In this document: piece by piece, positions 39,233 to 48,592 of the stretch
How positions within the stretch are numbered: the first letter of the stretch is position 1
How the letters are laid out: each line of letters starts with the position of its first letter
DNA from: Sphingobium sp. Ant17
GTDB taxonomy: Bacteria > Pseudomonadota > Alphaproteobacteria > Sphingomonadales > Sphingomonadaceae
Assembly (NCBI RefSeq): GCF_000588875.1
Contig: NZ_JEMV01000006.1
Span: 48,141 to 112,140, forward strand
DNA: 64,000 bases
Reading direction: 5' to 3'
The notes under the pieces: generated by a model
Told to the model about the DNA's origin: nothing
Database searches by the model: none
What the model saw: only the letters and a program-made list of their open reading frames with translations
Translations under genes and position numbers: made by a program

Positions 39233-40299
39233 GCATCAACAGTTTCGGTCGCATGTTCCGCTTCACCACCTGGGGCGAGAGTCATGGCCCGGCGATCGGC
39301 GCGATCGTGGACGGCTGCCCGCCGGGCTTGCCGCTCAGCGAAGCGGACATCCAGCCCTGGCTCGACCTGCGCAAGCCCGGCACGTCCAAATTCACCACCC
39401 AACGGCGTGAGGCGGATGAAGTCCGTATCTTGTCGGGCGTGTTCGAGGGGCGGACGACCGGCACACCGATCAGCCTGATGATCGAGAATACCGATCAGCG
39501 ATCGAAGGATTATTCGGACGTCGCCAAGGCCTATCGTCCTGGCCATGCCGATTATGCCTATGACGCCAAATATGGCTTTCGCGACTATCGCGGCGGCGGG
39601 CGTTCGTCTGCGCGTGAAACGGCTTCGCGGGTCGCGGCGGGCGCGGTTGCGCGCGCCGTCATCCCTGACGTCGATATCTTCGCCTATGTCAGCGCGATTG
39701 GCGGCGATGCGATTGATTATGCCCGGTTCGACGCGGCGCAGATCGGGCAGAACCCCTTTTTCTGTCCCGACCCGGAAGCGGCCATGCGCTGGGAAAAGCT
39801 GGTGGACGAAGCCCGGCGCGACGGCTCCTCGCTCGGCGCGATCGTGGAATGCGTCGCCAGCGGCGTTCCGGCCGGTTGGGGCGCGCCGCTCTATGCCAAG
39901 CTCGACAGTGAATTGGCTGCGGCGATGATGAGCATCAATGCGGTCAAGGGCGTGGAGATCGGCGACGGTTTCGCTGCCGCCAGCCTGCGCGGCGAGCAGA
40001 ATGCCGATCCGATGCGCCCCGGCAGCGACGGGCCTACTTTCCTTGCCAACCATGCGGGCGGCATTGCGGGCGGCATCGCCACCGGCCAGCCGATCAAGCT
40101 GCGTGTCGCCTTCAAGCCTACCAGTTCAATCCTGATCCCGGTCGAAACCGTGACGCGCGATGGCGAAGCGTCCGACATCATTACCAAGGGTCGCCACGAC
40201 CCCTGCGTCGGCATTCGCGGCGTGCCCGTGGTCGAGGCGATGATGGCGCTGGTGTTGGCGGACCAGAAACTGCTCCACCGCGCCCAGTGCGGGGAATGA
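39229..40299 (+). CDS. aroC: Chorismate synthase
   Basis: A 356-residue enzyme converting 5-enolpyruvylshikimate 3-phosphate to chorismate, the last step of the shikimate pathway, with reduced FMN as cofactor. Signatures are [67 protein letters not shown] and [24 protein letters not shown], then [16 protein letters not shown]. Length and all motifs are normal. It starts by ATGA overlap with fabI, so the four genes dnaJ-yihY-fabI-aroC likely form one operon. Confidence 0.97.
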   Translation: MSINSFGRMFRFTTWGESHGPAIGAIVDGCPPGLPLSEADIQPWLDLRKPGTSKFTTQRREADEVRILSGVFEGRTTGTPISLMIENTDQRSKDYSDVAKAYRPGHADYAYDAKYGFRDYRGGGRSSARETASRVAAGAVARAVIPDVDIFAYVSAIGGDAIDYARFDAAQIGQNPFFCPDPEAAMRWEKLVDEARRDGSSLGAIVECVASGVPAGWGAPLYAKLDSELAAAMMSINAVKGVEIGDGFAAASLRGEQNADPMRPGSDGPTFLANHAGGIAGGIATGQPIKLRVAFKPTSSILIPVETVTRDGEASDIITKGRHDPCVGIRGVPVVEAMMALVLADQKLLHRAQCGE

Positions 40300-40510
40300 C
40301 ACGCTGGAAGACGGCATCGCCCGTTCGACGGACAAGCAGCAGAGCCTAAGCCTGGAAAGCGTCACCCCATATTGGGTGGGCGGATTGACGGTCAAAATGT
40401 CCCGCTCCCCGCCGTGACACGGGCCAGTCATGCAACCATGGCTGGCTCCTTTCGTTTCAGCCCGGCAAGATCAGCGGCCAGCGCCAATCTTGTCGGGGAT
40501 CAGGGGCATT

Positions 40511-42292
40511 ATGCATTTCATTACCGCGCTGCTGGGCGTGTATCGGGCCGAAATCGGGCTGGCGGTTCTGGCCGCCATGTTCATCGCTTTCGTGCGCGAA
40601 CGCTATTCGCCCACGGTCATTGCGGTGGTGGGAGCTTGCACCTTTGCGCTGCTGGGCATGCTGGATGAAAAGGCGATGTTCTCGGTCTTTTCCAACAGCG
40701 CGCCGCTGACCGTCGGGGCGATGTTCATCCTGTCGGGTGCGCTCATTCGCACCGGTGTCATCAGCCGCGTCGCGGACCTCATCATGACGCGGGCGGAACG
40801 ACGTCCCCGCCTCGCGCTCGCCGAAGTCGCGATCGGCACCATCATCCTGTCGGCGTTCCTCAACAATACGCCGGTGGTCGTGCTGCTGATCCCGATCATG
40901 TTCAAACTCGCGCAGGCGACCGGCTTTCCGATCAAGAAACTGCTGATGCCGATGAATACGGTCGCCGTGCTCGGCGGTTGCTTGACCCTTGTCGGTACAT
41001 CGACCAACCTGATCGTCGCAGGCATTGCCGCTGACCAGGGCATGGCTCCCTTCGGCATCTTCGACATCACCCTTTATGGCTTGGCGGGGACTATTGCTGG
41101 CATCGTTGCCTTGCTGTGCCTGTCCTTCCTGCTGCCCAGCGATGCGCCGAGCATTGCCGGAGAAAATGGCGGCAATGTGCAGGATTATCTGACCGAACTG
41201 GTGGTGCCGCAGGATAGTGACCTCATCGGCCGGGATATCGCATCGCTGAGCATGTTCGGCCGGTCGGTCAAACTCCAGGGTATCAAGCGCAGCGGCGACA
41301 TTCGCCGCCGCGACCTGATGGAAGAGGAACTCCATGCCGGTGACCGGCTGATCGTCCGGGCCGATGGTGCGGCGATCATGACATTGCGGGAGGCCGGTGA
41401 CTTCGAATTGGGTATCGCCGCTGATTCGCGCACGTCGGGGCAGGAGGGCAGCGTGGTCGAAGCCATGGTGTCGCCCAGCCACCCATCCATCGGCGAGCGG
41501 TTGATGGACATTCCCTTCCTCCACGCGTTGCGGGTGCGGATCATCGGCATCCACCGTGCCCGGCATCTGCCCGGACCAGACCTGCCCGATACGCGTGTGC
41601 GCGGCGCGGATCGATTGTTGATCGCGGGCAGTGACGATGCGATGCGTTCGCTGCGCGACAATCCCCATCTGATCGGCGTCGATGTCAGCCGGGTACGCGC
41701 TTTTCGCCGCAAGAAAGCATGGATCGCGATCGTTGCGATGGCGGGTGTGGTGCTGTTGTCGGCCCTCAACATCATCGGCATCGGGCTGGCGGCGGTCATT
41801 GCCGTCGGCCTCATCCTCGTCACCCGCTGTATCGACCCGGAGGAGGCCTGGGGCGCGGTCGATGGCGATGTGCTGGTGCTGATCTTCGCCATGCTGGCGG
41901 TCGGCCTTGCGCTGGAACAGGCGGGCAGCGTCGCGCTGATGGTCGGCTGGATCACGCCGCTGCTGCAAAGCGCGCCGGCCTGGTCGCTGGTTTTCCTTAT
42001 CTATTTCTTCGCGTTGATCCTGTCCGAACTGCTCAGCAACAATGCGGTTGCGGCGCTGTTGACGCCCATCACGATCGCAATCGCGCAGCAATTGGGGGTC
42101 GATCCCCGTCCCCTGATCATCGCGCTGATGATCGGCGCATCGGCCTGTTTCGCGACCCCGATCGGCTATCAGACCAATGCGCTGGTCTATGCCGCTGGCG
42201 ATTATCGCTTTGCCGATTTCGTGCGGATTGGCGTGCCGATCAACATCGTCGTGGGCGTAGCGGTGTGCAGCGCGCTGGTGCTGCTCGGCTAA
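40511..42292 (+). CDS. SLC13-like anion permease with TrkA-C domains
   Basis: A 593-residue membrane protein when started at ATG 40511, after CAGGGGCATT. The N-terminal half has transmembrane segments with STNLIVAGIAADQG (typical of the divalent-anion:sodium symporter family) and NTPVVVLLIPIMFKLA. A cytoplasmic part with two RCK/TrkA-C-like domains follows (about 215-400: VVPQDSDLIGRDIASLSMFGRSVKLQGI, then VSPSHPSIGERLMDIPF). More helices come after it, with LSNNAVAALLTPITIAIAQQLG and a second FATPIGYQTNALVYAAGDYRFADF. The likely substrates are sulfate, phosphate or dicarboxylates; regulation by ligand through TrkA-C is inferred. Confidence 0.85.
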   Translation: MHFITALLGVYRAEIGLAVLAAMFIAFVRERYSPTVIAVVGACTFALLGMLDEKAMFSVFSNSAPLTVGAMFILSGALIRTGVISRVADLIMTRAERRPRLALAEVAIGTIILSAFLNNTPVVVLLIPIMFKLAQATGFPIKKLLMPMNTVAVLGGCLTLVGTSTNLIVAGIAADQGMAPFGIFDITLYGLAGTIAGIVALLCLSFLLPSDAPSIAGENGGNVQDYLTELVVPQDSDLIGRDIASLSMFGRSVKLQGIKRSGDIRRRDLMEEELHAGDRLIVRADGAAIMTLREAGDFELGIAADSRTSGQEGSVVEAMVSPSHPSIGERLMDIPFLHALRVRIIGIHRARHLPGPDLPDTRVRGADRLLIAGSDDAMRSLRDNPHLIGVDVSRVRAFRRKKAWIAIVAMAGVVLLSALNIIGIGLAAVIAVGLILVTRCIDPEEAWGAVDGDVLVLIFAMLAVGLALEQAGSVALMVGWITPLLQSAPAWSLVFLIYFFALILSELLSNNAVAALLTPITIAIAQQLGVDPRPLIIALMIGASACFATPIGYQTNALVYAAGDYRFADFVRIGVPINIVVGVAVCSALVLLG

Positions 42293-42370
42293 GCGCCAAT
42301 CCGGTGCGGCTGGCTCTGTTCGCAGGCCCGCCCCTCCGCCATCGCCGTGACGAATGACGAGGAACTTACC

Positions 42371-43159
42371 ATGACCAGCCTGCCCTTCACCCAGGTCGAT
42401 GCTTTCGCCGATGCCCCTTTCACCGGCAATCCGGCCGCGGTGATGCCGCTCGACGCCTGGCTCGACGATGCCACGTTGCAGGCCATTGCGGCGGAGAATA
42501 ACCTGTCCGAGACGGCCTTCACGCTGGCGACGCCCGATGACCCGGAGGCGGATTACGCGCTGCGATGGTTCACGCCCACCGTCGAGGTGAAATTGTGCGG
42601 CCATGCTACGCTCGCCAGTGGCCATGTGCTGATGGGGCAGGGGGATGTCGTGCGTTTTCGCACGCGCCATGCGGGCATATTGACCGTATCGCGCGCAGGC
42701 GAAGGCTATGCCCTCTCGCTCCCGGCCTGGGACATGGTGCCCCGCGCGCTGCCCGAACTGGCGGCGGGGCTGGGGGGCACGCCAGTCGAGTCGCATTGGC
42801 GGGACGGTGGCTATAGCCTGTTCCTCTTCCCCGATGCCGCTGCGGTGCGCGCGCTCGCGCCCGACTTCGCCGCATTGAAGGCGCAGGGGGACGTGATGCT
42901 CATCGCCACCGCGCCGGGCGACGATAGCGATATCGTCAGTCGCGTCTTCGTACCGGGCGGCGGCGTGGATGAAGATCCCGTCACGGGGTCCGCCCATGGT
43001 CTGCTCACCCCCTTCTGGGCCAGGCGCCTCAGCAAGACGACGCTCAGCGCTTTTCAGGCCTCCGCGCGTGGCGGGCGGCTTGGCTGTACGCTCGATGGCG
43101 ACCGGGTGATCCTGACCGGCCAGTGCCGCACGGTGATCGAGGGCCGCTTCCACCTTTAG
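42371..43159 (+). CDS. PhzF-family isomerase-like protein
   Basis: A 262-residue protein starting at ATG 42371 (MTSLPFTQVDAFADAPFTGNPAAVMPLDAWLDD), preceded by GACGAGGAAC. PhzF landmarks: ENNLSETAFTLATPDD (Glu general base region), LRWFTPTVEVKLCGHATLASGHVL, and RVFVPGGGVDEDPVTGSAHGLLTPFW. Members are epimerase/isomerase-like enzymes with a diaminopimelate-epimerase fold; the natural substrate is usually unknown. The first half of the catalytic architecture is intact. It converges with the serine hydrolase gene, overlapping by 4 bp. Confidence 0.88.
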   Translation: MTSLPFTQVDAFADAPFTGNPAAVMPLDAWLDDATLQAIAAENNLSETAFTLATPDDPEADYALRWFTPTVEVKLCGHATLASGHVLMGQGDVVRFRTRHAGILTVSRAGEGYALSLPAWDMVPRALPELAAGLGGTPVESHWRDGGYSLFLFPDAAAVRALAPDFAALKAQGDVMLIATAPGDDSDIVSRVFVPGGGVDEDPVTGSAHGLLTPFWARRLSKTTLSAFQASARGGRLGCTLDGDRVILTGQCRTVIEGRFHL

Positions 43160-44280
43160 CCTGGAAATAGCCCGATCACCCGCGCCAGCGCCGTTTTCAC
43201 TGCGGTCCGCTGTTCCTTTTGCGGCGACATGCCGATGCGTACCACGGTCAGCCGCTGGCTGGGCGATACCAATATATATTGCCCATTATGCCCCACGCAG
43301 CCGAACAGGCTGGTGGGGGCCAGGCCCGGCATCAGCGCGCTTTCGCTGCCTTCGCGGTTGAGCCAGAGATGCGCGCCATAGGCCGGGTTGCGCGTGGATG
43401 GCGTGCGCATGAAGTCGACCCATTTTTCCGGCAAAATCTGATGCCCGGTGGGGCCGCGCCCCTGCCGCCGCAGCAATTCGCCAAAGCGGCCATAGTCGCG
43501 CGTGGTCATATGCATCATGCTGCCGCCGATCATCGTGCCCGCCGCATCATATTCGGGCGTCAGGCTGGGCAGTTTGCCGGGTGCCTTCAACCGTCCATCG
43601 ATGAACATCGCCATCGCCCGCCGCCGCACGTCGGGATCACTGCTGTTGGTCAGCATCCGGGTCATCAGGTCGGACAGGATGATGCTGCTGCCGGTCGAAT
43701 AGGCGAAATGCGCGCCCGGCGCATGGGCCAGCGGCTTGGCCTCGGCATAGGCGCGCATGTCCTGCGCGCCGTCAGTGAACAGCATCCGCACCGTGTCGCC
43801 GCTGGTGATCGGTTCGCCATCCTCGACATGATCAAGGCCGCTCGTCATCTGGAGCAATTGCCGCAGCGTGATCTTGCCGCGCGGGTCGCCTGGCTGGCTC
43901 CACGCCGCCACGGGCACCGGCGCGTCGATCGCCAATCGTCCGTCCGCCACCATCAGCCCGACCAGGACCGCCGTCACGCTCTTGGCGATCGACCAGGACA
44001 GGAGTTTCGTGTCCGGCCCGAAGCCCGGCGCATAGCGTTCCGCGATGATTTCACCATCGCGCATCACCAACAGCGCGCGGGTGTCGCCCATCGCCGCATC
44101 GTCGAACAAGGGGTCGATCGCGGCGCGCAGCGCAGCCTCGCCCACTGCCGCGTCGCTTGCCACATGGTAGAGCGGCTGCGGGTCGGCCGCGCGCACGCTC
44201 CACAGCCCGCCTGCGCCGACGAGGGCCACCAGGGCGGCACCAAGGCCAAGCCGCTTTACGCTGTTCCATTCGATCTTCAT
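43156..44280 (-). CDS. Serine hydrolase (beta-lactamase/esterase class C fold)
   Basis: A 374-residue protein with an N-terminal hydrophobic anchor or signal (LGLGAALVALVGAGGLWSVRA). The class-C serine hydrolase motifs are SIAKSVTAVLVG (Ser-x-x-Lys), FAYSTGSSIILSD (Tyr-x-x/Ser-Thr region), and a late GHNGQYILVSP segment at the KTG/HxG position. Such proteins include beta-lactamase-like esterases, peptidases and 6-aminohexanoate-dimer hydrolases; the substrate is unclear. The active Ser and Lys are present. It acts in the periplasm or at the membrane. Confidence 0.85.
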   Translation of the reverse strand: MKIEWNSVKRLGLGAALVALVGAGGLWSVRAADPQPLYHVASDAAVGEAALRAAIDPLFDDAAMGDTRALLVMRDGEIIAERYAPGFGPDTKLLSWSIAKSVTAVLVGLMVADGRLAIDAPVPVAAWSQPGDPRGKITLRQLLQMTSGLDHVEDGEPITSGDTVRMLFTDGAQDMRAYAEAKPLAHAPGAHFAYSTGSSIILSDLMTRMLTNSSDPDVRRRAMAMFIDGRLKAPGKLPSLTPEYDAAGTMIGGSMMHMTTRDYGRFGELLRRQGRGPTGHQILPEKWVDFMRTPSTRNPAYGAHLWLNREGSESALMPGLAPTSLFGCVGHNGQYILVSPSQRLTVVRIGMSPQKEQRTAVKTALARVIGLFPG

Positions 44281-44318
44281 AAACCGCGCCCTTAGCCATC
44301 CCCAACCGAGTCGGGAAT

Positions 44319-44639
44319 ATGCCGGGCCGCCGGACCATCATTTATCTTGCCCTTGTGCTTATCCTGTCGCTGCTGGCCGTGCTGGGCTGGCATTGGAGCG
44401 GACTGCGCGATCGGGCGGAACTGGGCGCAGCCTATGGCGCGCGCCTCGCCTGCTCGTGTCGCTATGTCGAAGGGCGCGCGATGGGCAGTTGCGAGGAGGA
44501 TAAGGAACCGGGCATGGCGCTCGTCACCCTGACCGATCGGCCCGAAGACAAGGCGGTCGAAGCGCGTGTGCCCTTTGTCGCCACGCGTACCGCGCGTTTT
44601 CGGCCCGGCTGGGGCTGCCTGCTCGATCCCGTCCCTTAA
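44319..44639 (+). CDS. Single-pass membrane protein of unknown function
   Basis: A 106-residue protein opening with a transmembrane helix (TIIYLALVLILSLLAVLGWHW) after a short basic head (MPGRR). The rest is predicted outside the membrane, with four Cys (RLACSCRY, GSCEE, GWGCLL) that could form disulfides, and VTLTDRPEDKAVEARVPF. No family recognised. The start lies 39 bp from the divergent serine hydrolase start; the end is 49 bp before recQ on the same strand. Confidence 0.6.
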   Translation: MPGRRTIIYLALVLILSLLAVLGWHWSGLRDRAELGAAYGARLACSCRYVEGRAMGSCEEDKEPGMALVTLTDRPEDKAVEARVPFVATRTARFRPGWGCLLDPVP

Positions 44640-44687
44640 GCGGCGGCAAGGCTGGCCCCCCGCGCTTTCCCCCGCTAAGGCCGCGTC

Positions 44688-46460
44688 ATGCGGCCCGACA
44701 TTCCCACGCTCCTTCACGACATTTTCGGCTTCACCCGCTTTCGCGGGGTGCAGGAACAGGTGGTCGCGCGCGTCATGGCGGGCCAGCCGACGCTGGCCAT
44801 CATGCCGACCGGGGCGGGCAAGTCGCTCTGCTACCAGTTGCCCTCTGTCGCGCTTGATGGCTGCTGCGTCGTCGTCTCGCCGCTGATCGCGTTGATGCAC
44901 GACCAGTTGCGCGCCGCCACTGCCGTCGGCATTCGCGCCGCCAGCCTGACCAGCGTCGATGCCGACTGGCGCGAGACGCAGGACCGGTTGCGTAATGGCG
45001 ATCTCGACCTGCTCTACGTCGCGCCTGAACGTGCCAGCCAGGAAGGGTTTCGCAACCTGCTGCGATCGGCGAAGGTCGCGCTGTTTGCGATCGACGAAGC
45101 GCATTGCGTGTCCGAATGGGGCCATGATTTCCGCCCCGACTATCGCCTGCTGCGCCCGCTGCTCGACGAATTTCCCGATGTCCCCCGGCTGGCGCTGACC
45201 GCCACGGCCGACGCGCATACGCGCAAGGATATATTGGTTCAGCTCGGCATCCCCGACGATGGCCTCATCATATCGGGCTTCGACCGGCCCAATATCCGCT
45301 ATGCCGTCCATCCGCGCGATGGCCTGACGCGGCAACTGGCCGATCTCGTCGCCGCCAATCCCGGCCCCGGCATCGTCTATGCCCAGACCCGCGCCGCGAC
45401 CGAGAAGCTGGCGGAAACGCTGGGGCGGGGCGGTCGCGCCGTGCGCGCCTATCATGCCGGGCTGGACCCCAAGGTCCGCGCCGCCAATCAGTCCGCCTTC
45501 ATCGCCAGCGAGGATATGGTGATGGTCGCCACGGTCGCGTTCGGCATGGGGATCGACAAGCCCGACGTGCGCTTCGTCGCCCACGCAGGCCTGCCCAAGT
45601 CGATCGAGGGCTATTATCAGGAATCGGGCCGCGCGGGTCGTGACGGCGAACCGGCGGTCGCGCATCTTTTCTGGGGGGCGGAGGATTTCGCCCGCGCCCG
45701 GCAGCGGATACTGGAATTGGAGCAAAGCCGCCAGCAAGGGGAGCGCACACGGATCGCGGCGCTGGGCGCGCTGGTCGAGACGGCGACCTGCCGCCGTGCC
45801 ATATTGCTGCGCCATTTCGGCGAAGATCCGCCCGCCACATGCGGCAATTGCGACAATTGCCTCTCCCCCCCGGCCAGCCTGGACGCGACCGAGACCGCGC
45901 GCAAATATCTGTCCGCCGTCTATCGCACCGGCCAGAGTTTCGGGTCCGGCCATATCGAGGCGGTGCTGACCGGCGCGGCGAACGACAAGGTGCGCGAGCG
46001 CGGCCATGACAAGATTTCGGTCCATGGCATCGTGTCGGGGGACGAGATCGCGCTGCTGCGTCCCGTGTCGCGCGCGCTGCTGGTGCGCGACGCGCTGGAG
46101 ACCACCGAGCATGGCGGGCTGATGCTTGGCCCAAACGCCCGGCCGATTTTGCGCGGGGAGGAGGAGGTGCGCATCTTGGTGCCGCCCAAGCGTGAGCGAC
46201 GGTCCCGCAATGCCCGTAACGGGGCGGACGCGAACCCGGTCGGCGATCCGCTGTTCGACGCGCTGCGCGCCTGCCGCCGCGAACTGGCGCAGGAGGCGGG
46301 CGTGCCGCCCTATGTGATCTTCCATGATTCCACGCTGCGCGAAATGGCCGAGCAGCGGCCCTCTTCGATCCGCGATCTCGGTACGATCAGCGGCGTGGGG
46401 CAGAAGAAGCTGGATGCGTGGGGCGATGCTTTTCTGGCGGCGATCCGGTCGTTCCTGTAG
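44688..46460 (+). CDS. recQ: ATP-dependent DNA helicase RecQ
   Basis: A 590-residue 3'-5' helicase for recombination-coupled repair. Superfamily-2 motifs: MPTGAGKSLCYQLPS (Walker A), LIALMHDQ, LFAIDEAHCVSEWGHDFRPDYRLL (motif II and aromatic-rich loop), LALTATADAHTRKDI, and GYYQESGRAGRDGEPA (motif VI). The RQC zinc-binding Cys cluster is CRRAILLRHFGEDPPATCGNCDNC. A C-terminal HRDC domain follows (LAQEAGVPPYVIFHDSTLREMAEQRPSSIRDLGTISGVGQKKLDAWG). The length is normal. A dispersed repeat begins 8 bp after the stop. Confidence 0.96.
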   Translation: MRPDIPTLLHDIFGFTRFRGVQEQVVARVMAGQPTLAIMPTGAGKSLCYQLPSVALDGCCVVVSPLIALMHDQLRAATAVGIRAASLTSVDADWRETQDRLRNGDLDLLYVAPERASQEGFRNLLRSAKVALFAIDEAHCVSEWGHDFRPDYRLLRPLLDEFPDVPRLALTATADAHTRKDILVQLGIPDDGLIISGFDRPNIRYAVHPRDGLTRQLADLVAANPGPGIVYAQTRAATEKLAETLGRGGRAVRAYHAGLDPKVRAANQSAFIASEDMVMVATVAFGMGIDKPDVRFVAHAGLPKSIEGYYQESGRAGRDGEPAVAHLFWGAEDFARARQRILELEQSRQQGERTRIAALGALVETATCRRAILLRHFGEDPPATCGNCDNCLSPPASLDATETARKYLSAVYRTGQSFGSGHIEAVLTGAANDKVRERGHDKISVHGIVSGDEIALLRPVSRALLVRDALETTEHGGLMLGPNARPILRGEEEVRILVPPKRERRSRNARNGADANPVGDPLFDALRACRRELAQEAGVPPYVIFHDSTLREMAEQRPSSIRDLGTISGVGQKKLDAWGDAFLAAIRSFL

Positions 46461-46467
46461 CGCCAAC

Positions 46468-46625
46468 GGTCACAGGTCCGCGCCACATTCAAGTTCACGA
46501 TGTCGTGGGCGCATATTCGGGCCGATTGCGACGGAAAAGTGCCGGAAAAGTGCTTCCGAAGACCCGGTAACGCGACACCGGCGCGACAGTGACGCGCCTG
46601 TGTCGCGACAATGACGCGACGGTCG
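46468..46625 (+). repeat. Dispersed intergenic repeat, copy B
   Basis: About 158 bp starting just after the recQ stop that align block by block with 25269-25415 (GGTCACAGG, AAGTTCAC, GTGCCGG, GCGACA-x-GGCGCGACAGTGACGCG, GCGACGGTCG). The GC tract carries an extra GCCTGTGTCGCGACAATGACGC unit relative to copy A. The rest of the 46461-46788 gap shows no gene. Position after a gene and before another suggests a neutral repeat or an RNA-level element; it is not coding. Confidence 0.6.
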
Positions 46626-46788
46626 ATCCGGGATGCAGGGCAGGGCGGGGTGCGAACGTGTTCCATCCGACAGGTTAGATCATCGCAAATCCTACATCGG
46701 AAGGGCTTTGCGCAACGACGGGAGGAAGAGGCCGCTCTTGAATCCTGATCCTGACCGGCGCATGGCCTGTGCCAAAGGAGAAGCCCCC

Positions 46789-47220
46789 ATGTTCCGCAAA
46801 TTGACCGACCGCATCCTTGTTTCGCCGCAGATCACGCTGGACCAGGTGGCCGACGCCAAGGCGCAGGGCGTGACGATCATCGTCAACAACCGCCCCGATG
46901 ACGAGGAACCGGGCCAGGTCAACGGCGCGGAGATCGAAGCCGCGGCCAAGGCGGCGGGCATCGCTTATGTTGCCGTGCCGGTGGCGCATGGCGGTTTCGC
47001 GCCCTGGCAGTTGGACGCGATGGCGAGCGCGCTGGAACAGACGGAGGCAGGCGGCAAGATGCTGGCTTATTGCCGGTCGGGCACGCGCAGCACGTTGCTA
47101 TGGGCGCTGACCCGCGCGCGGGCGGGCGATGATGGCGACGTGCTGGCGGCGCAGGCGGCAGCGGCCGGCTATGACATCGCGCCGGTGCGGCAGATCATGG
47201 ATGCGGTGAAGGGGCAGTGA
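46789..47220 (+). CDS. TIGR01244-family protein (phosphatase-like sulfur transferase fold)
   Basis: A 143-residue protein with ribosome-binding site AAAGGAG eight bases before ATG 46789. It reads FRKLTDRILVSPQITLDQVADAKAQGVTIIVNNRPDDEEPGQ, then IAYVAVPVAHGGFA and the active-site-like loop MLAYCRSGTRSTLLWALTRA. CxxGxR is a protein-tyrosine-phosphatase/rhodanese P-loop. The family is known from beta-lactamase-like-hydrolase associated proteins (DUF442). It probably acts on phosphate esters or sulfur carriers in the cytosol; the substrate is not known. Confidence 0.85.
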   Translation: MFRKLTDRILVSPQITLDQVADAKAQGVTIIVNNRPDDEEPGQVNGAEIEAAAKAAGIAYVAVPVAHGGFAPWQLDAMASALEQTEAGGKMLAYCRSGTRSTLLWALTRARAGDDGDVLAAQAAAAGYDIAPVRQIMDAVKGQ

Positions 47221-47289
47221 TGCAGGCCGGATAGGCCCTCACAGAATCGCGCTACAACAGCGTCGAGCCCCCTCTTCCAACTGCGCCTA

Positions 47290-47340
47290 GGTGCCTTTGG
47301 CACCAAGGCTTCCTATCCTTCTCCCCGCTGGGGAGAAGGG
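47290..47340. repeat. Two adjacent palindromes of the extragenic hairpin family
   Basis: A 6-bp stem (47290-47295 with 47299-47304) and a perfect 10-bp stem (47317-47326 with 47330-47339, loop GCT) lie between the TIGR01244 gene and the convergent dmeF stop. They resemble the CTCTCCC/GGGAGAG hairpins at 25537 and 63322 and may serve as a bidirectional terminator. Confidence 0.6.
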
Positions 47341-47354
47341 GGTTTGGCTGAGAC

Positions 47355-48323
47355 CTACCCGCACTCGACCGTTACATGCGCCATGCGGGGGAGCGCGTGT
47401 AGTCGTGCGCGGACGGCCGGGCCGTTCGCGCCGGGGGCGAGGCTGAGGATGACGGCGTGGGCGTGGGGGCCGATGCGCCAGACGTGGAGGTCGCGGATGG
47501 TGGCGCCTTCGGCTTCCGCCAGCGCGCGGACCTTGGCCGTCAGCGCGGGTTCGGCGGTGTCGAGCAGGATGGCGGCGGTGTCCTTCATCAGGCCCCAGGC
47601 CCAGCGCGCGATGACGATCGACCCCAATATGCCGACCGCCGGGTCGAGCCACCACCAGCCAAGATAGCGCCCGGCGAGCAGCGCCGCGATCGCCAGTACC
47701 GATGTCAGCGCGTCGGTCAGCACATGGACATAGGCGGCGCGCAGGTTGTTGTCGGCATGGCCATGCTGATGCCCGTCATCATGCCCGTGTCCATGATCAT
47801 GGCTATGGTCGTGGCCCAGCAGAAATGCGCTGATGAAGTTGATGATGAGGCCGACGATCGCCACCAGCGTCGCTTCGCCGAACGCGACCTTGACCGGCTC
47901 CAGAAAGCGCATCCCCGATTCGATTGCGATGAACAGCGCCATGACGCCCAGCAGGAGCGCGGAGGCGAAGCCAGCCAAGTCGCCGACCTTGCCGGTGCCG
48001 AAGGTGAAGCGCGGATTGCGCGCATGCCGCCGGGCATAGCCATAGGCAGCCGCCGCTACAGCGAGCGCGCCCGCATGGGTCGCCATGTGAAAGCCATCGG
48101 CCAGCAGCGCCATCGAGCCGGTCATCCAGCCCGCGACGATCTCCACCACCATGGTCGCGGCGGTCAGCCAGACGACCCACAGCGTCCGTTTGGCATTTTT
48201 GTCATGCCCGTCGGACAGATAGATATGGTCGAAATAATGGCTTTCCTCGCCGTCCGTGGTGGCGGGCGATTGCGTGTGGTCGTGATGGGCGTGATCGTGA
48301 GGATGGTCGTCGTGCATCGTCAT
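47355..48323 (-). CDS. dmeF: Cation diffusion facilitator (DmeF-type Ni/Co exporter)
   Basis: A 322-residue CDF-family antiporter with about six transmembrane helices. Metal-binding features: an N-terminal His-rich tail (MHDDHPHDHAHHDH), HYFDHIYL, the helix ALLADGFHMATHAGALAV with the HxxxD-like site, a long His-rich loop (GHDHSHDHGHGHDDGHQHGH) and TDALTSVLAIAALLAG. The C-terminal cytoplasmic domain ends in MAHVTVECG. The gene overlaps by 4 bp the regulator gene upstream, an RcnR-like repressor, so nickel/cobalt efflux is the most likely role, as in DmeRF systems. Zinc cannot be ruled out. Confidence 0.9.
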   Translation of the reverse strand: MTMHDDHPHDHAHHDHTQSPATTDGEESHYFDHIYLSDGHDKNAKRTLWVVWLTAATMVVEIVAGWMTGSMALLADGFHMATHAGALAVAAAAYGYARRHARNPRFTFGTGKVGDLAGFASALLLGVMALFIAIESGMRFLEPVKVAFGEATLVAIVGLIINFISAFLLGHDHSHDHGHGHDDGHQHGHADNNLRAAYVHVLTDALTSVLAIAALLAGRYLGWWWLDPAVGILGSIVIARWAWGLMKDTAAILLDTAEPALTAKVRALAEAEGATIRDLHVWRIGPHAHAVILSLAPGANGPAVRARLHALPRMAHVTVECG

Positions 48324-48592
48324 TTCCCATAGCGGCGGATCAGCGCCAGCATTTCTTCGGCGGCCGCTGCGCGCGCCTCGTCTGACAGGCCGGGGCAGGC
48401 GACATGCTCGCGCATATGCTGCTCGATCAGTTCCTCCATCAGGCTGCCGACGGCGCCGCGCACTGAGGCGACCAGTTGCAATGTTTCCGAACAGCCCGCG
48501 TCGCCCGTCAATTGCCGTTCGACGGCGGCGACCTGCCCCGCAATCCGGCGCACCCGCGCCAATAATTTGTCTCGATCCGCGATGATATGCAT
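48320..48592 (-). CDS. dmeR: RcnR/CsoR-family metal-responsive repressor
   Basis: A 90-residue repressor, all-helical. The start at ATG 48592 (MHIIADRDKLLARVRRIAGQVAAVERQL) follows the family norm. His2, Cys34, His59 and His63 line up with the Ni/Co ligands of RcnR (His3, Cys35, His60, His64), so the metal is probably Ni or Co, not formaldehyde or Cu(I). The dmeF start overlaps its stop by ATGA. An inverted repeat at its own start codon is a candidate operator, so it likely autoregulates the operon. Confidence 0.88.
   Translation of the reverse strand: MHIIADRDKLLARVRRIAGQVAAVERQLTGDAGCSETLQLVASVRGAVGSLMEELIEQHMREHVACPGLSDEARAAAAEEMLALIRRYGK

Noticed and set aside
40457..43153. An 898-codon open frame on the minus strand across the permease and PhzF genes
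   Set aside because: It is antisense to two well-supported genes, its translation is Arg/His/Gly-rich and repetitive, and it has no recognisable domain. Long antisense frames are common in GC-rich DNA.
44292..46466. A 724-codon open frame on the minus strand opposite recQ
   Set aside because: It is the antisense shadow of an unmistakable RecQ and has no protein features.
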